DNA from: Roseibium aggregatum
Lineage (GTDB): Bacteria > Pseudomonadota > Alphaproteobacteria > Rhizobiales > Stappiaceae
Direction: 5' to 3'
NCBI RefSeq assembly: GCF_017309185.1
Contig: NZ_JAEKJZ010000009.1
Coordinates: forward strand, 1-64,000
Length of the DNA stretch: 64,000 bases
The translations under genes and the position numbers were made by a program. Numbering within the stretch: the first letter of the stretch is position 1; the number at the start of each line of letters is the position of its first letter. Under the pieces are notes generated by a model. It saw only the letters and a program-made list of their open reading frames with translations. It searched no databases and had not been told where the DNA came from. This document shows positions 45,141-54,099 of this stretch, piece after piece.

Positions 45141-45998
45141 TCAGTCGGATATATTCCTCAGATGGTTTTCCACGAAATCGCCAAAGGCCCGCACGATCGC
45201 GGAGGGGCGGTTGGAGGCGTAAGCCAGACTGATCCCGATCTCGGGCAAGGCCGGAAGCGGGTCCTCCAGCTCAAAAAGGTCCGGTGGAACGGCGGAGCGC
45301 GTGACAACGCTGATGGCCTGGCCGGAACGCGTCACGGCAAGAAGCCCGGCCAGACTGTTGCTTGCGAACGCGATCCGGTAGGCCCGCCCGGCCTGATCCA
45401 TGGCCGTGCGGGCCGCCAGATGGTCCAGCGTATCCGGCGCCGAAAGCGCGAGAGGGATCACCTCGCGGTTCAGGATGCCCGGTTCGGCCTCGCTCCCGAC
45501 CCAGACGAAGCTTTCCCGCCGGATGACATGCTCGCCCGTCTCCTCGCCCGGCAGCGACACGAGCGCCAGATCGAGCCGCCTGCGCTGAAGAAGAGGCTTT
45601 AGCTCGACGGTCGGGGCGCACACCACTTCGATCTCGACATCGGCATGGCGCTCGCCGAACCCCTGGAGAAGACCGGGAAAAAAGGCCGTCAGATAGTCTT
45701 CCGGGCAGCCGAAGGTGATCGCCCCCCGCAATCCCGATCCCGGCAGCAGGGACAGTGCGTCGTCATGGGCGTTCAGGATGCGCTCGGCGTGGATCAGAAG
45801 ACGGTCTCCTGCGGCCGTCAGTTCAACGCCGGTGCCCGTCCGGCGCAAGAGCGGCTGGCCCGCGATCGCCTCCAGCCGCCGCATCTGCATGCTGACCGCG
45901 GACTGCGTCCTGCCAACCTGCCGCGCGGCGACACTGACGGAACCGGTCCGCGACACGGCGACGAAACTGCGCAGGAGAAGAATGTCCAGGACGTGCAT
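45141..45998 (-). CDS. dgdR: LysR family regulator, probable DgdR
   Basis: 285 residues from the ATG at 45998. LysR helix-turn-helix: LLLRSFVAVSRTGSVSVAARQVGRTQSAVSMQMRRLEAIAGQPLLRR (about 6-54), then the type-2 periplasmic-binding-like effector domain (about 90-280). Divergent from dgdA with about 130 bases between them. The arrangement LysR-dgdA is that of Burkholderia cepacia, where DgdR controls dgdA; the identity is by position, not by sequence comparison I could run. Confidence 0.8.
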   Translation of the reverse strand: MHVLDILLLRSFVAVSRTGSVSVAARQVGRTQSAVSMQMRRLEAIAGQPLLRRTGTGVELTAAGDRLLIHAERILNAHDDALSLLPGSGLRGAITFGCPEDYLTAFFPGLLQGFGERHADVEIEVVCAPTVELKPLLQRRRLDLALVSLPGEETGEHVIRRESFVWVGSEAEPGILNREVIPLALSAPDTLDHLAARTAMDQAGRAYRIAFASNSLAGLLAVTRSGQAISVVTRSAVPPDLFELEDPLPALPEIGISLAYASNRPSAIVRAFGDFVENHLRNISD

Positions 45999-46127
45999 GG
46001 CAGATATCAACCCAACTTATAACGGATTTCTATATTATGAATTTGGCTGAACACAATCCCCTTGCTAACTTTCCAGGAACAGCAAGCCGCCGGAGGTCCG
46101 CGCGAGCGAAATCAGGAAACCTGAAAG

Positions 46128-47456
46128 ATGGCCGACACACTCTCTCCCGCGACAGGCGCCGAAGACGACACCTTCTGGTCCGATGTCTCGGACCACGTCA
46201 TGCGCTACGGGCCGAAATTCGAACGGCGCGTGATCGAACGGGCCGAGGGCAGTTATGTCTACGACACGCAGGGCCAGCCGATCCTCGATTTCACCTCCGG
46301 CCAGATGAGCGCGCTTCTGGGTCACTCTCATCCGGAAATCGTCAGGACGATCCGCGAGCAGATCGGGCGGCTCGATCACCTGTTCAGCGGCATGCTGTCC
46401 CGCCCGGTTGTCGACCTGTGCAGCCGTCTCGGCTCGCTTGTGCCCGGCCTGGAGAAGGTCCTCCTGCTGTCGACAGGCGCGGAATCGAACGAGGCCGCCA
46501 TCCGTCTCGCCAAGCTGGTCACCGGGCGGCACGAAATCGTTGCATTTTCCAGAAGCTGGCACGGCATGACCGGGGCCGCCGCCTCGGCCACCTACAGCAA
46601 CGCCCGGCGCGGCTACGGCCCCGCCAATGTCGGCTCCTTCGCGATCCCCGCCCCGAACGCCTACCGCCCGCGTTTCACCCACGCCGACGGCAGTCTCGAC
46701 TGGCGGACGGAGCTGGATGACGCCTTCGCGCTGATCGACAGCCAGTCCACCGGAAACCTCGCTGCGTTCATTGCCGAACCGATCCTCTCCTCCGGCGGCA
46801 TTATCGAACTGCCGGAGGGCTACCTCGCCGCGCTGCGCAAGAAATGCGACGAACGCGGTATGCTCCTGATCCTGGATGAGGCGCAGACCGGCATCGGCCG
46901 CACGGGCCACATGTTCGCGTTCCAGCGCGACGGTGTGACACCGGATATCCTGACCCTGTCGAAGACCCTTGGCGCCGGCCTGCCTCTGGCTGCCGTCCTG
47001 ACCAGCCGCGCAATCGAGGAAAAGGCCCATGAGCTCGGCTTTGTCTTCCTGACCACCCATGTGTCCGACCCTTTGCCCGCCGCCGTCGGCGTGACCGTCA
47101 TGGATGTTGTCGAAAAAAGCGGACTGATCGAGCGGGCCCGAACCGCCGGCGCCCGCCTCAAGAGCGGCCTCGAAACACTGCAGCAGCGTTTCGAATGCGT
47201 CGGCGACGTCCGTGGACGCGGCCTGCTGCTGGGCATCGACATCGTCAAGGACCGGGCCGGCCGGGAACCCGACCTGGAAACCGGCGACCGCATCGGCGCG
47301 GAAGCCATGAAACGCGACCTCAGCATGAACATCGTCAAGCTGCCCGCGATGGGCGCCGTCTTCCGCATCGCACCGCCGCTCACCGTTACAGACGACGAAA
47401 TCGATCGGGGCCTGGAACTCATGGCGGAGGCCATCGACGCGGCGCAGAAGGGATAG
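46128..47456 (+). CDS. dgdA: 2,2-Dialkylglycine decarboxylase (aminotransferase class III)
   Basis: 442 residues. PLP enzyme that decarboxylates and transaminates 2,2-dialkylglycines such as 2-aminoisobutyrate. The sequence tracks the B. cepacia enzyme along its whole length as I recall it: ILDFTSGQMSALLGHSHPEI, LDHLFSGMLSRPVVDL, LLSTGAESNEAAIRLAKLVTG, SRSWHGMTGAAASATYS, AAFIAEPILSSGGIIELPEGY and the PLP lysine K279 in TLSKTLGAGLPLAA. The substrate-site Gln (Q59), Trp (W144) and Met (M147) are kept. Preceded by a divergent LysR gene. A more general omega-amino acid aminotransferase is the alternative, but these signatures argue against it. Confidence 0.9.
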   Translation: MADTLSPATGAEDDTFWSDVSDHVMRYGPKFERRVIERAEGSYVYDTQGQPILDFTSGQMSALLGHSHPEIVRTIREQIGRLDHLFSGMLSRPVVDLCSRLGSLVPGLEKVLLLSTGAESNEAAIRLAKLVTGRHEIVAFSRSWHGMTGAAASATYSNARRGYGPANVGSFAIPAPNAYRPRFTHADGSLDWRTELDDAFALIDSQSTGNLAAFIAEPILSSGGIIELPEGYLAALRKKCDERGMLLILDEAQTGIGRTGHMFAFQRDGVTPDILTLSKTLGAGLPLAAVLTSRAIEEKAHELGFVFLTTHVSDPLPAAVGVTVMDVVEKSGLIERARTAGARLKSGLETLQQRFECVGDVRGRGLLLGIDIVKDRAGREPDLETGDRIGAEAMKRDLSMNIVKLPAMGAVFRIAPPLTVTDDEIDRGLELMAEAIDAAQKG

Positions 47457-47479
47457 GGCGATCCGGTGACCCGTGCGTC

Positions 47480-48400
47480 TTAAGAGGCCACGTCGGGTTC
47501 CTTGTGCCGGTACTGCACACGAAACGCCCCCGGAGTGAGGCCCGAGAGCCGTGTGAACAGGCGAACGAAGGACGGCGGGTCGTTGTAGCCGACCGCGTAG
47601 CAGATTTCCGCCACGCCCTTCTCGGTTTCGATCAGCAAGTCGCGGGCACGTTCAATTCTCAGTTCCTGAAGATAGGCTTTAGGCGTCAGCCCGGACCCGG
47701 CCTTGAACCGGCGCAGGAAACTCCGGCCCGGTAAACCGCTCGCCACCGCCATGTCCTCCACCGTGACCGCGTCGGCGAAACCGCTTTCCAGAAAGTGCTG
47801 CGCCTTCAGAACGGCTTTATCGCCGTGACGCAAGTCCGGCAGGAAACGACGGAACCGGCGCTGGTCCCGCCTGCGGAACTCGACGATGAAATGACGCGCC
47901 GTATCGGCGGCGACCGAATAGCCCAGGAAGCGCTCGATCAGGGCGAGCGCCAGATCGACCCAGGCCATCAGCCCGCCCGCCGTGATCAGATCCGTATATT
48001 CAATGAGAAGCTGTCCGGTATCCAGATCGACCTCCGGATAGGCCGCCTTCAGCCGCTGCTCCAGCCCCCAGTGGCTCGTGACCGCCCGGCCTCCCGTCAG
48101 TCCGGCGGCGCAGACGAAGGTCAGGCCCGTGCAGGCCGAGCAGATCACGGACCCGGCGGCATGCCGCTCTTTCAGGAAGCCGGGCAGATCCGGCACGGCA
48201 TCCACACGGACTTCGTCGGAAGACGGCGGCAGAATGACCGCGTCATACGCAGCGTGCCTGGCCGAAAAATCCGTCAGGACATCCACTTCGAGCACGGCAC
48301 CGCATGCCTGAGCCGCAAAGCCCAGAACGTCCTGCAGGCCGAGCACGGCCGATTGCATCGCGCCGGGATAGGCAAGAATGGCAAGGCGAAGCATTTCCAT
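47480..48400 (-). CDS. GlxA family AraC-type regulator
   Basis: 306 residues from the ATG at 48400 (GTG at 48403 adjacent). N-terminal DJ-1/PfpI-like amidotransferase-fold domain (about 5-175) with the ICSACTGLTFVCAAGLTGGRAVTSHW nucleophile-elbow region; in this subfamily it senses ligands rather than acting as an enzyme. C-terminal AraC double helix-turn-helix (about 210-300): FADAVTVEDMAVASGLPGRSFLRRFKAGSGLTPKAYLQELRIERARDLL, then AEICYAVGYNDPPSFVRLFTRLSGLTPGAFR. It is convergent with dgdA and divergent from the metallo-beta-lactamase-fold gene, its likely target. Confidence 0.93.
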   Translation of the reverse strand: MEMLRLAILAYPGAMQSAVLGLQDVLGFAAQACGAVLEVDVLTDFSARHAAYDAVILPPSSDEVRVDAVPDLPGFLKERHAAGSVICSACTGLTFVCAAGLTGGRAVTSHWGLEQRLKAAYPEVDLDTGQLLIEYTDLITAGGLMAWVDLALALIERFLGYSVAADTARHFIVEFRRRDQRRFRRFLPDLRHGDKAVLKAQHFLESGFADAVTVEDMAVASGLPGRSFLRRFKAGSGLTPKAYLQELRIERARDLLIETEKGVAEICYAVGYNDPPSFVRLFTRLSGLTPGAFRVQYRHKEPDVAS

Positions 48401-48501
48401 CACCTGGCTTATTTAGCATATAATTTGTCAAATCCGCCACTCATGCATCCCTAAAGACCTCGCTAATTTACACGCATCCGGACCACGCAAGGAGCTTCCG
48501 A

Positions 48502-49338
48502 ATGCTTGAAACAGCGACGCACTCTCCCGTTTACAGGCTTGGCGGCCTAACCCTGACCTGCCTCTCCGACGGACATTTGCTCATCCCCGGCACGTATTTT
48601 CCGAATGCCGATGCGTCTGAGAAGGAGAAGGTCACACCGCACACCCGTTTCGGCGCCAATACCTGGCTTGTCGAGACGGGTACGCGAAAGATCCTGATCG
48701 ATGCCGGGTCCGGAACCAGCCTGAAGGACCGTTTCCCGGCAAGCGGCGCGCTCGACTGGCGGGACAGCAGACTTGCCGCACGCCGCGACGGCATCACAGA
48801 TGTCGTCGTCACCCATATGCATGCCGACCATATCGGCGGACTGGCATCCCAGAACCGAAGCCTCTTTCCAAAGGCGAGGATCCACGTCCAGGAAAAGGAA
48901 TGGGCTTTCTGGACCGACGAAGCTCTCCTGGCCGCCGCTCCGGACGACCGGAAACCGATGATCGCCCTGATCCAGTCGCTTGCGAGACCGTTGACAGACC
49001 AGATTGTGCGGCACTCGGGCGAGGCCGATCTCGGCGGTGGCGTCAGGCTCCTGCCCGCGCCAGGCCATACGCCCGGCCATCAGATCGCCCACCTGAGCGA
49101 CGGCGACGGGGAAATCCTGCTTCTAGGCGATGTGGTCGTTTCCGACACCCTGCAATTTTCCAATCCCGACGTGACCTATGCGCTCGACAGGGACCCGGAG
49201 CAGGCGGTGGAAACACGCAAACGCCTTTTTGAGTGGCTCACGGCCGACGAAATCCCTTTCGCCGCGACCCACATCAACGCGACCGGACTTTGCCGTCTGG
49301 AAAAGCGGGCAGCCGGCTACGGATTCAACCCTCTTTGA
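48502..49338 (+). CDS. MBL-fold metallo-hydrolase
   Basis: 278 residues, AAGGAG before the ATG. The zinc motif THMHADHIGG is complete, followed by PAPGHTPGHQ (third His) and GDVVVSD (Asp), and a final THINATGLCRLEKR. The lead FGANTWLVETGTRKILIDAGSGTSLKDRF resembles the quorum-quenching-lactonase/AttM-type and MBL-fold esterase group. Substrate unknown; lactones are a reasonable guess. Divergent from the GlxA-type regulator. Confidence 0.88.
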   Translation: MLETATHSPVYRLGGLTLTCLSDGHLLIPGTYFPNADASEKEKVTPHTRFGANTWLVETGTRKILIDAGSGTSLKDRFPASGALDWRDSRLAARRDGITDVVVTHMHADHIGGLASQNRSLFPKARIHVQEKEWAFWTDEALLAAAPDDRKPMIALIQSLARPLTDQIVRHSGEADLGGGVRLLPAPGHTPGHQIAHLSDGDGEILLLGDVVVSDTLQFSNPDVTYALDRDPEQAVETRKRLFEWLTADEIPFAATHINATGLCRLEKRAAGYGFNPL

Positions 49339-49366
49339 ACAAAACCGGCAATCGAACCTTGAGAGG

Positions 49367-50374
49367 TTAGCCGACCGCCGCCCAGCCGCCCTTTTCCGCC
49401 GAGGCGAACAGCGCGTCGAGAATTTTCATGTTCTGGACCGCATCCTCCGCGCCGTAGGGCAAAGGTGCTTCGCCCGTCACCGCCCGACCGAAGACGTCGA
49501 TCAGCTCGGCGTACTGGTCGCAGGGCGCAATCGTTTCGGTCTGTATCGCCCCGTCGCCCAGCACCGAACCGTCGTCGGTGCGGATCTCGACCGCCTCGCC
49601 TTGCGGCGCGTTGACCGGAATGACGATTTCCAGCCGCTGTTTCGTGCCGACGAGGTTGAACCGCTGGTAGGGCGTCAACTGGGTGGAAACGACGAAATTC
49701 AAATGCCGGCCCTGACCGAAATCCAGGATCGCGCTGGTCATCCGGTCGGTGCCGAAAGAAGGATCCTTGTCGATCAGGGACACCACACGTTCCGGCTCGG
49801 CGTCGAAGAAATAGCGGCCCGACAGCATGGTGTAACAGCCGATGTCGTAGAGCGCGCCACCGCCGATGCCGGCCATGTTGCGGATGTTTTCAGGATCGTC
49901 GTTGAAATAGCTGAAGAAGCACTGGATCGCCTTCAACTCGCCGAGCGCGCCCGAGCGCACGATCTCGCGGGCGCGGATCCATTGCGGATGAGCACGCACC
50001 ATGAAGCCCTCCGCGACAAGCCGGCCCTTCGGCAGCGCGAGCAGTTGCTCCGCTTCCCCCGCGCTCAGCGCGATGGGCTTTTCGCAAAGCACATGCTTGC
50101 CGGCCTCAACCGCCTGGATCGTCACCGGCACATGCAGGTGGTTCGGCAGCGGATTGTAAATCGCGTCGATCTCCGGATCGGCGAGCAGATCCTCATAGGA
50201 CCCGTAAGCCTTTTCGATGCCGAGCGAGGCCGCGGCCGCTTCGGCCTTGTCCTGCCCTCTTGAGGCAATCGCTGCGGCGACGCCGGTCTTCGAGCGCTGA
50301 ATGCCCGGAATGACCTTTTCGAGCCCGATCTTCGCGGTCGAGACAATCCCCCAGCGAACTTCTTTCCCAGTCAT
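49367..50374 (-). CDS. Gfo/Idh/MocA family oxidoreductase
   Basis: 335 residues. NAD(P)-binding Rossmann start RWGIVSTAKIGLEKVIPGIQ, the AIYNPLPNHLHV and VLCEKPIALSAGEAEQL motifs (family EKP), then the GGGALYDIGCYTMLSGRYFF segment with the catalytic Asp/His-like region. Members oxidise or reduce sugars and inositols or act as dimeric dihydrodiol dehydrogenases; the GGGALYDIGCY form is common in the latter. Substrate unknown. Divergent from the FkbM gene. Confidence 0.92.
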   Translation of the reverse strand: MTGKEVRWGIVSTAKIGLEKVIPGIQRSKTGVAAAIASRGQDKAEAAAASLGIEKAYGSYEDLLADPEIDAIYNPLPNHLHVPVTIQAVEAGKHVLCEKPIALSAGEAEQLLALPKGRLVAEGFMVRAHPQWIRAREIVRSGALGELKAIQCFFSYFNDDPENIRNMAGIGGGALYDIGCYTMLSGRYFFDAEPERVVSLIDKDPSFGTDRMTSAILDFGQGRHLNFVVSTQLTPYQRFNLVGTKQRLEIVIPVNAPQGEAVEIRTDDGSVLGDGAIQTETIAPCDQYAELIDVFGRAVTGEAPLPYGAEDAVQNMKILDALFASAEKGGWAAVG

Positions 50375-50645
50375 CCGGCCAACCCTTCCATCATTGAGGT
50401 GCGCTCCTCAGATGGCACGAAAAACAGACCTGCCGCAAGAGCGATAGGGAAAGACAAGCGCTCGAACCCGTCACCTTGTGGCACGACAGACTTCCGGCGC
50501 GGTCTCGGGTTTCGTCACGATCGAGCCCATCCGCATACTGATCAGAACCTCGGAAAAATCGAAGTTCGCCTCACGTTCAAAGAGGTTTACGATCTTTCCG
50601 GGCACGGGACCGGTCCGGCTGTTTTCGCTGAAGGGGACAGGGAAA

Positions 50646-51443
50646 ATGAAAGAGGAAACACCCATATCCGAAATAACGGATACATTTCTGGACTGGTATA
50701 TCGAAAACCGGCACAAGCCGGATCTGGCCGAATTGAACGACTACCTGCTGAACGCCGCCCTGTCGGCGCGCGGTTACAACAATGTCGAGAGCGGCGAGAC
50801 GTTTTTCATCCGGGAAATCCTGGCCCCGTCAGCGCCGAAGCTCTGCCTGGATATCGGCGCGAATGTCGGCCGGTACAGTCTTGACCTGCTGCAGTCCACC
50901 TCGACTCAAGTCATCGCGTTCGAGCCGCTGGCTTCGTCTCACAGGGAGCTGGTACAAAACACCTTCGCTTACCGGGAGAGGGTTTTCTGCGAGAACAAGG
51001 GCATTGGCAACGTGAATGGCGAACTCACGCTCCACTTCGACGCGTCCGCCTCCGTCCTCGCCTCCTTCTCCGAGGAGGTAAAGAAGGTGAGTTACGTCGG
51101 CAACGAGGAACAGGCGACTGCTGAGGTCGTCACGCTGGATTCCTACTGCAGCGCCAACCGGATCACGGACATCGACCTGATAAAGATCGACACGGAAGGT
51201 TTCGAAACCGAGGTGTTCGAAGGGGGCCGGCAGGTGTTTTCCGAGATCAGACCGAAGTTCGTTCAGATGGAATTCAACTGGCACCAGATGTTCCGCAGCA
51301 AGACGCTGAACGACTTCGCCGAAAAGCTTCCGGACTACGACGTCTATCAGCTGCTTCCCGATGGATGGGCGCAACGGGACCCGAGAGATCCCCTGTCGAA
51401 TCTCTACCAGTTCTCGAATTTCGTATTCGTCCTGGGAAACTGA
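50646..51443 (+). CDS. FkbM family methyltransferase
   Basis: 265 residues from the ATG at 50646. The SAM fold shows LCLDIGANVGRYSLDLL, FEPLASSHRELVQN, VTLDSYCSANRITDIDLIKIDTEGFETEVFEGG, the FkbM hallmark DxIKIDxEGxExxVLxG, and QMEFNWHQMF. The long N-terminal helical lead (1-60) is not in all members. These enzymes O-methylate glycans, polyketides or lipids; the acceptor is unknown. The open frame runs upstream to 50478 without a good start. Codon use is slightly less GC-rich than neighbouring genes. Confidence 0.87.
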   Translation: MKEETPISEITDTFLDWYIENRHKPDLAELNDYLLNAALSARGYNNVESGETFFIREILAPSAPKLCLDIGANVGRYSLDLLQSTSTQVIAFEPLASSHRELVQNTFAYRERVFCENKGIGNVNGELTLHFDASASVLASFSEEVKKVSYVGNEEQATAEVVTLDSYCSANRITDIDLIKIDTEGFETEVFEGGRQVFSEIRPKFVQMEFNWHQMFRSKTLNDFAEKLPDYDVYQLLPDGWAQRDPRDPLSNLYQFSNFVFVLGN

Positions 51444-51519
51444 ACAGCGGATCCACCGGGTCTCGCGTGGTTGAACGAGACAGGAGGGCGTGGATTTCGG
51501 ACCCGCCCCCGCTTCCAAC

Positions 51520-51876
51520 TCAGCTCGAAGACTTGTCGCCGGTTTTCCAGGTCGCGGCGCCGTTGCTCACTTCGAGGCGGTTGCCATCACGCTCGAACGT
51601 GAAAATCTCACCACGGTAACCAGGCAAAGAGAAACTGACCGCGTCGCCCTCTTGAAGAGCCATGACCAGTTTATGCGGCTGCTCGGGAGCGTCCTTGCCC
51701 ACGTAGACGGCGGTGACTTCAAATGCGTTGTCCTCGGTCAGACTGTAGTGGACCGACATATCCGCTTGCGTACCGACGAGCGTCGCGCCGCTGAGCGGTT
51801 TTTGAAGATGGACACTGTCCGCCTGTGCCGCGAAAGGTGCGACGGCAAAGGCCAGGGCGATGGCAATGCGTTTCAT
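51520..51876 (-). CDS. Small secreted (periplasmic) protein of unknown function
   Basis: 118 residues from the ATG at 51876, where a Sec signal peptide begins (MKRIAIALAFAVAPFAAQA, cut before DS). The mature part of about 98 residues alternates hydrophobic and polar residues as in a small beta-sandwich (SVHYSLTEDNAFEVTAVYVGKD, DAVSFSLPGYRGEIFTFERDG). No cysteine. Family not recognised. Divergent from a LysR gene whose start is 91 bases away, so it may be its target. Confidence 0.75.
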   Translation of the reverse strand: MKRIAIALAFAVAPFAAQADSVHLQKPLSGATLVGTQADMSVHYSLTEDNAFEVTAVYVGKDAPEQPHKLVMALQEGDAVSFSLPGYRGEIFTFERDGNRLEVSNGAATWKTGDKSSS

Positions 51877-51966
51877 TTCAGATCTCCATGCGCAACCTCC
51901 CACTGGACAGATGAACGATTTCGAGGAAAACTCAAATCGATGAAAACTATAGCTAGAATAACCTGA

Positions 51967-52914
51967 ATGGATTTAAGCGGACGAGATCTCGGTTTGCTGG
52001 CATCCCTCGACGTCCTGCTCACCGAACGCAGCGTCACCGGCGCCGCAAAAAGACTGGGCATCAGCCAACCCGCGATGTCGGCGCAACTCGCCCGTTTGCG
52101 CGAATTGTTCGGCGACGAGCTTCTGGTCGGAAATGCCCATGGCATGACGCCAACACTCCGGGCACAGGACCTGCATCTGCCTCTCAGGACCGCGCTGGAG
52201 GATCTGCGGGCGGTCGTATCGTCGGCGGCCGCCTTCAACCCGGAAACGGACAAGAGGCACTTCAGGATTGCCGGAACCGACCTGTCACATGCGGTTCTTA
52301 TGCCGACGCTCGCGCCCTATCTGGCCAGTCACGCACCGGGCGTCACGCTGGAGGCGGTTCCCCTCGCCGTGGGACAACTGGCCGACAGAATGGAGCGCGG
52401 AGACATCGACTTCGCGATCAGCAGCGGTGACAACACCCCACAGGACTTTCCGGCCCGGAAACTGATGGACGAAAACTTTACCGCTGTCTGGCGAAGGGGG
52501 CATCCGGTCATCGGCGAGACGCTCACACTCGATCAGTTCTGTGCGTGCAAACATGTCGTCGCAATCGTCGAGGGCAGCGGCCCGCTGGACCGCGTGGACG
52601 AAATTCTCCGGCTCGAAAACCGCTCCCGGTCGATTGGAACCTACGTTCCCAACTTTCTGCTCATCCTACCGATCGTCGTCGCGACCGACATGATCGCCGT
52701 CGTGCCCGACTGGCTCGTCATCGGCGGTTCCGAACGCGTGCGCACCGGACCTCTGCCGATTCAGATCCCCGGCTTTTCGGTCTATCTGAGTTGGCACCGC
52801 CGTCTTCAGAACGACGTTGCCAGCAAGTGGCTCAGAACGTTGATCGTCAAGATAGCCTCCGCCGCCACGGCGCTGAACCGCAACAACATCGGCAACTCGC
52901 AGGACCGGCCTTGA
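51967..52914 (+). CDS. LysR family regulator, NodD/LinR-like
   Basis: 315 residues. Helix-turn-helix at the start: DLGLLASLDVLLTERSVTGAAKRLGISQPAMSAQLARLRELFGDELLV (about 6-55); the effector domain (about 88-300) follows. The DLxLLxxLDVLLTERSVTxAA pattern belongs to the NodD/SyrM/LinR branch. The end is 30 bases before the PPK2 terminator on the opposite strand. Ligand unknown; divergent from the small secreted protein gene. Confidence 0.92.
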   Translation: MDLSGRDLGLLASLDVLLTERSVTGAAKRLGISQPAMSAQLARLRELFGDELLVGNAHGMTPTLRAQDLHLPLRTALEDLRAVVSSAAAFNPETDKRHFRIAGTDLSHAVLMPTLAPYLASHAPGVTLEAVPLAVGQLADRMERGDIDFAISSGDNTPQDFPARKLMDENFTAVWRRGHPVIGETLTLDQFCACKHVVAIVEGSGPLDRVDEILRLENRSRSIGTYVPNFLLILPIVVATDMIAVVPDWLVIGGSERVRTGPLPIQIPGFSVYLSWHRRLQNDVASKWLRTLIVKIASAATALNRNNIGNSQDRP

Positions 52915-52944
52915 GCTCCGCAGATTCCGTTCCTTGCGGTGAAG

Positions 52945-52972
52945 CAAAAAACCCCGGCCGGATGGCCGGGGT
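52945..52972 (-). terminator. Rho-independent terminator after ppk2
   Basis: On the minus strand a perfect 9-bp stem ACCCCGGCC/GGCCGGGGT with a four-base loop runs into six T. It lies 32 bases past the PPK2 stop and close to the end of the converging LysR gene. Confidence 0.92.
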
Positions 52973-53004
52973 CATGTCTTGCCGATCAGGCATTCCTGGG
53001 ACGA

Positions 53005-53913
53005 TCAGTATTTCTGCGGCACGTAGAGATGCTCGGGCAGAACCTTGCGCTCGTAGTCGGAATTGTAGCGGCGTTCCGGCAGTTCGATCGGATCGTGCGG
53101 GATTTCCTCGTAAGGCAACATCGACAGGAGATGGCTGATGCAGTTCAGGCGCGCCTGCTTCTTGTCGTTCCCTTCCACGATGAACCACGGCGCCTCGGGA
53201 ATATTGGTGCGCTCGAAGGTATCTTCCTTGGCCTTGGTGTAGTTTTCCCAGCGCACCCGGGACTCCAGGTCCATCGGCGACAGTTTCCACTGTTTCAGCG
53301 GATCGTGAATGCGCATCAGGAAGCGGAGCTGCTGCTCCTCGTCGGTGATGGAGAACCAGTATTTGATCAGCCTGACACCGGAGCGCACGATCATGCGCTC
53401 GAACTCCGGCACGTCGTTGAAGAACTGCTCGACCTGGTCGTCTGACGCGAACCCCATGACCCGCTCGACACCGGAGCGGTTGTACCAGGACCGGTCGAAC
53501 AGCACGATCTCTCCGGCGGCCGGCAGATGCGGCACATAGCGTTGGAAGTACCACTGGGTCTTTTCGCGCTCTGTCGGAGCCGGCAGAGCGACCACGCGGC
53601 AGACACGCGGGTTGAGACGCTGGGTGATGCGCTTGATGACGCCGCCCTTGCCGGCGGCATCGCGGCCTTCGAAGACCACGACGATCTTCTCGCCGGTGTG
53701 TTGGACCCAGTCCTGCAGCTTCACCAGCTCGGACTGCAGGCGCAACAATTCGTGGAAGTAAGTGTTCCGGTCGATCGATGACTTGTGTTTTTTGTCCGAT
53801 ATGAAGGCCAGGTCCTTGGCGATCAGATTGTCGTCGATCTCCATTTCCAGCTCTTCGTCGAGGCTGTCCGCCCATTCCGCCTCAACCCAGGTCTTCGCGC
53901 TTTCTTCGGTCAT
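53005..53913 (-). CDS. ppk2: Polyphosphate kinase 2 (class I PPK2)
   Basis: 302 residues from the ATG at 53913 (AAAGGACC upstream; an earlier start at 53946 is less likely). Uses polyphosphate to phosphorylate ADP or GDP. Walker A GRDAAGKGGVIKRI (about 84-97), Walker B-like FDRSWYNRSGVERVMGF, and the lid-region WKLSPMDLESRVRWENYTKAKE are all in place. Single-domain length with no fused second domain fits class I, which forms NDPs to NTPs. It probably recycles nucleotides from polyP under stress. Divergent from a TetR gene. Confidence 0.95.
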   Translation of the reverse strand: MTEESAKTWVEAEWADSLDEELEMEIDDNLIAKDLAFISDKKHKSSIDRNTYFHELLRLQSELVKLQDWVQHTGEKIVVVFEGRDAAGKGGVIKRITQRLNPRVCRVVALPAPTEREKTQWYFQRYVPHLPAAGEIVLFDRSWYNRSGVERVMGFASDDQVEQFFNDVPEFERMIVRSGVRLIKYWFSITDEEQQLRFLMRIHDPLKQWKLSPMDLESRVRWENYTKAKEDTFERTNIPEAPWFIVEGNDKKQARLNCISHLLSMLPYEEIPHDPIELPERRYNSDYERKVLPEHLYVPQKY

Positions 53914-54056
53914 CAAACGGTCCTTTTGAAAATTCGTGAGACGCAACGTCCATGACGATGACTGTGAACAGCCTATCCATGTAACTTTTTTGACAGTCCG
54001 TCCAGTTCAAGAGGCCAAATTCAGGTCAGGACGGATTTCGTGACAAAACCGCTTGT

Positions 54057-54080
54057 AAATGAATGAACGTTCATTTATTT
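54057..54080. promoter_or_regulatory. Palindromic operator upstream of the TetR-liu operon
   Basis: A perfect 14-base palindrome AATGAACGTTCATT (54062-54075) is flanked by further matching bases, giving a 24-base symmetric element with one mismatched pair. It lies 20 bases before the TetR start, where the promoter is expected. It is the likely binding site of the TetR protein it precedes. Confidence 0.82.
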
Positions 54081-54099
54081 CTTGTGTCGGGAGGACACG

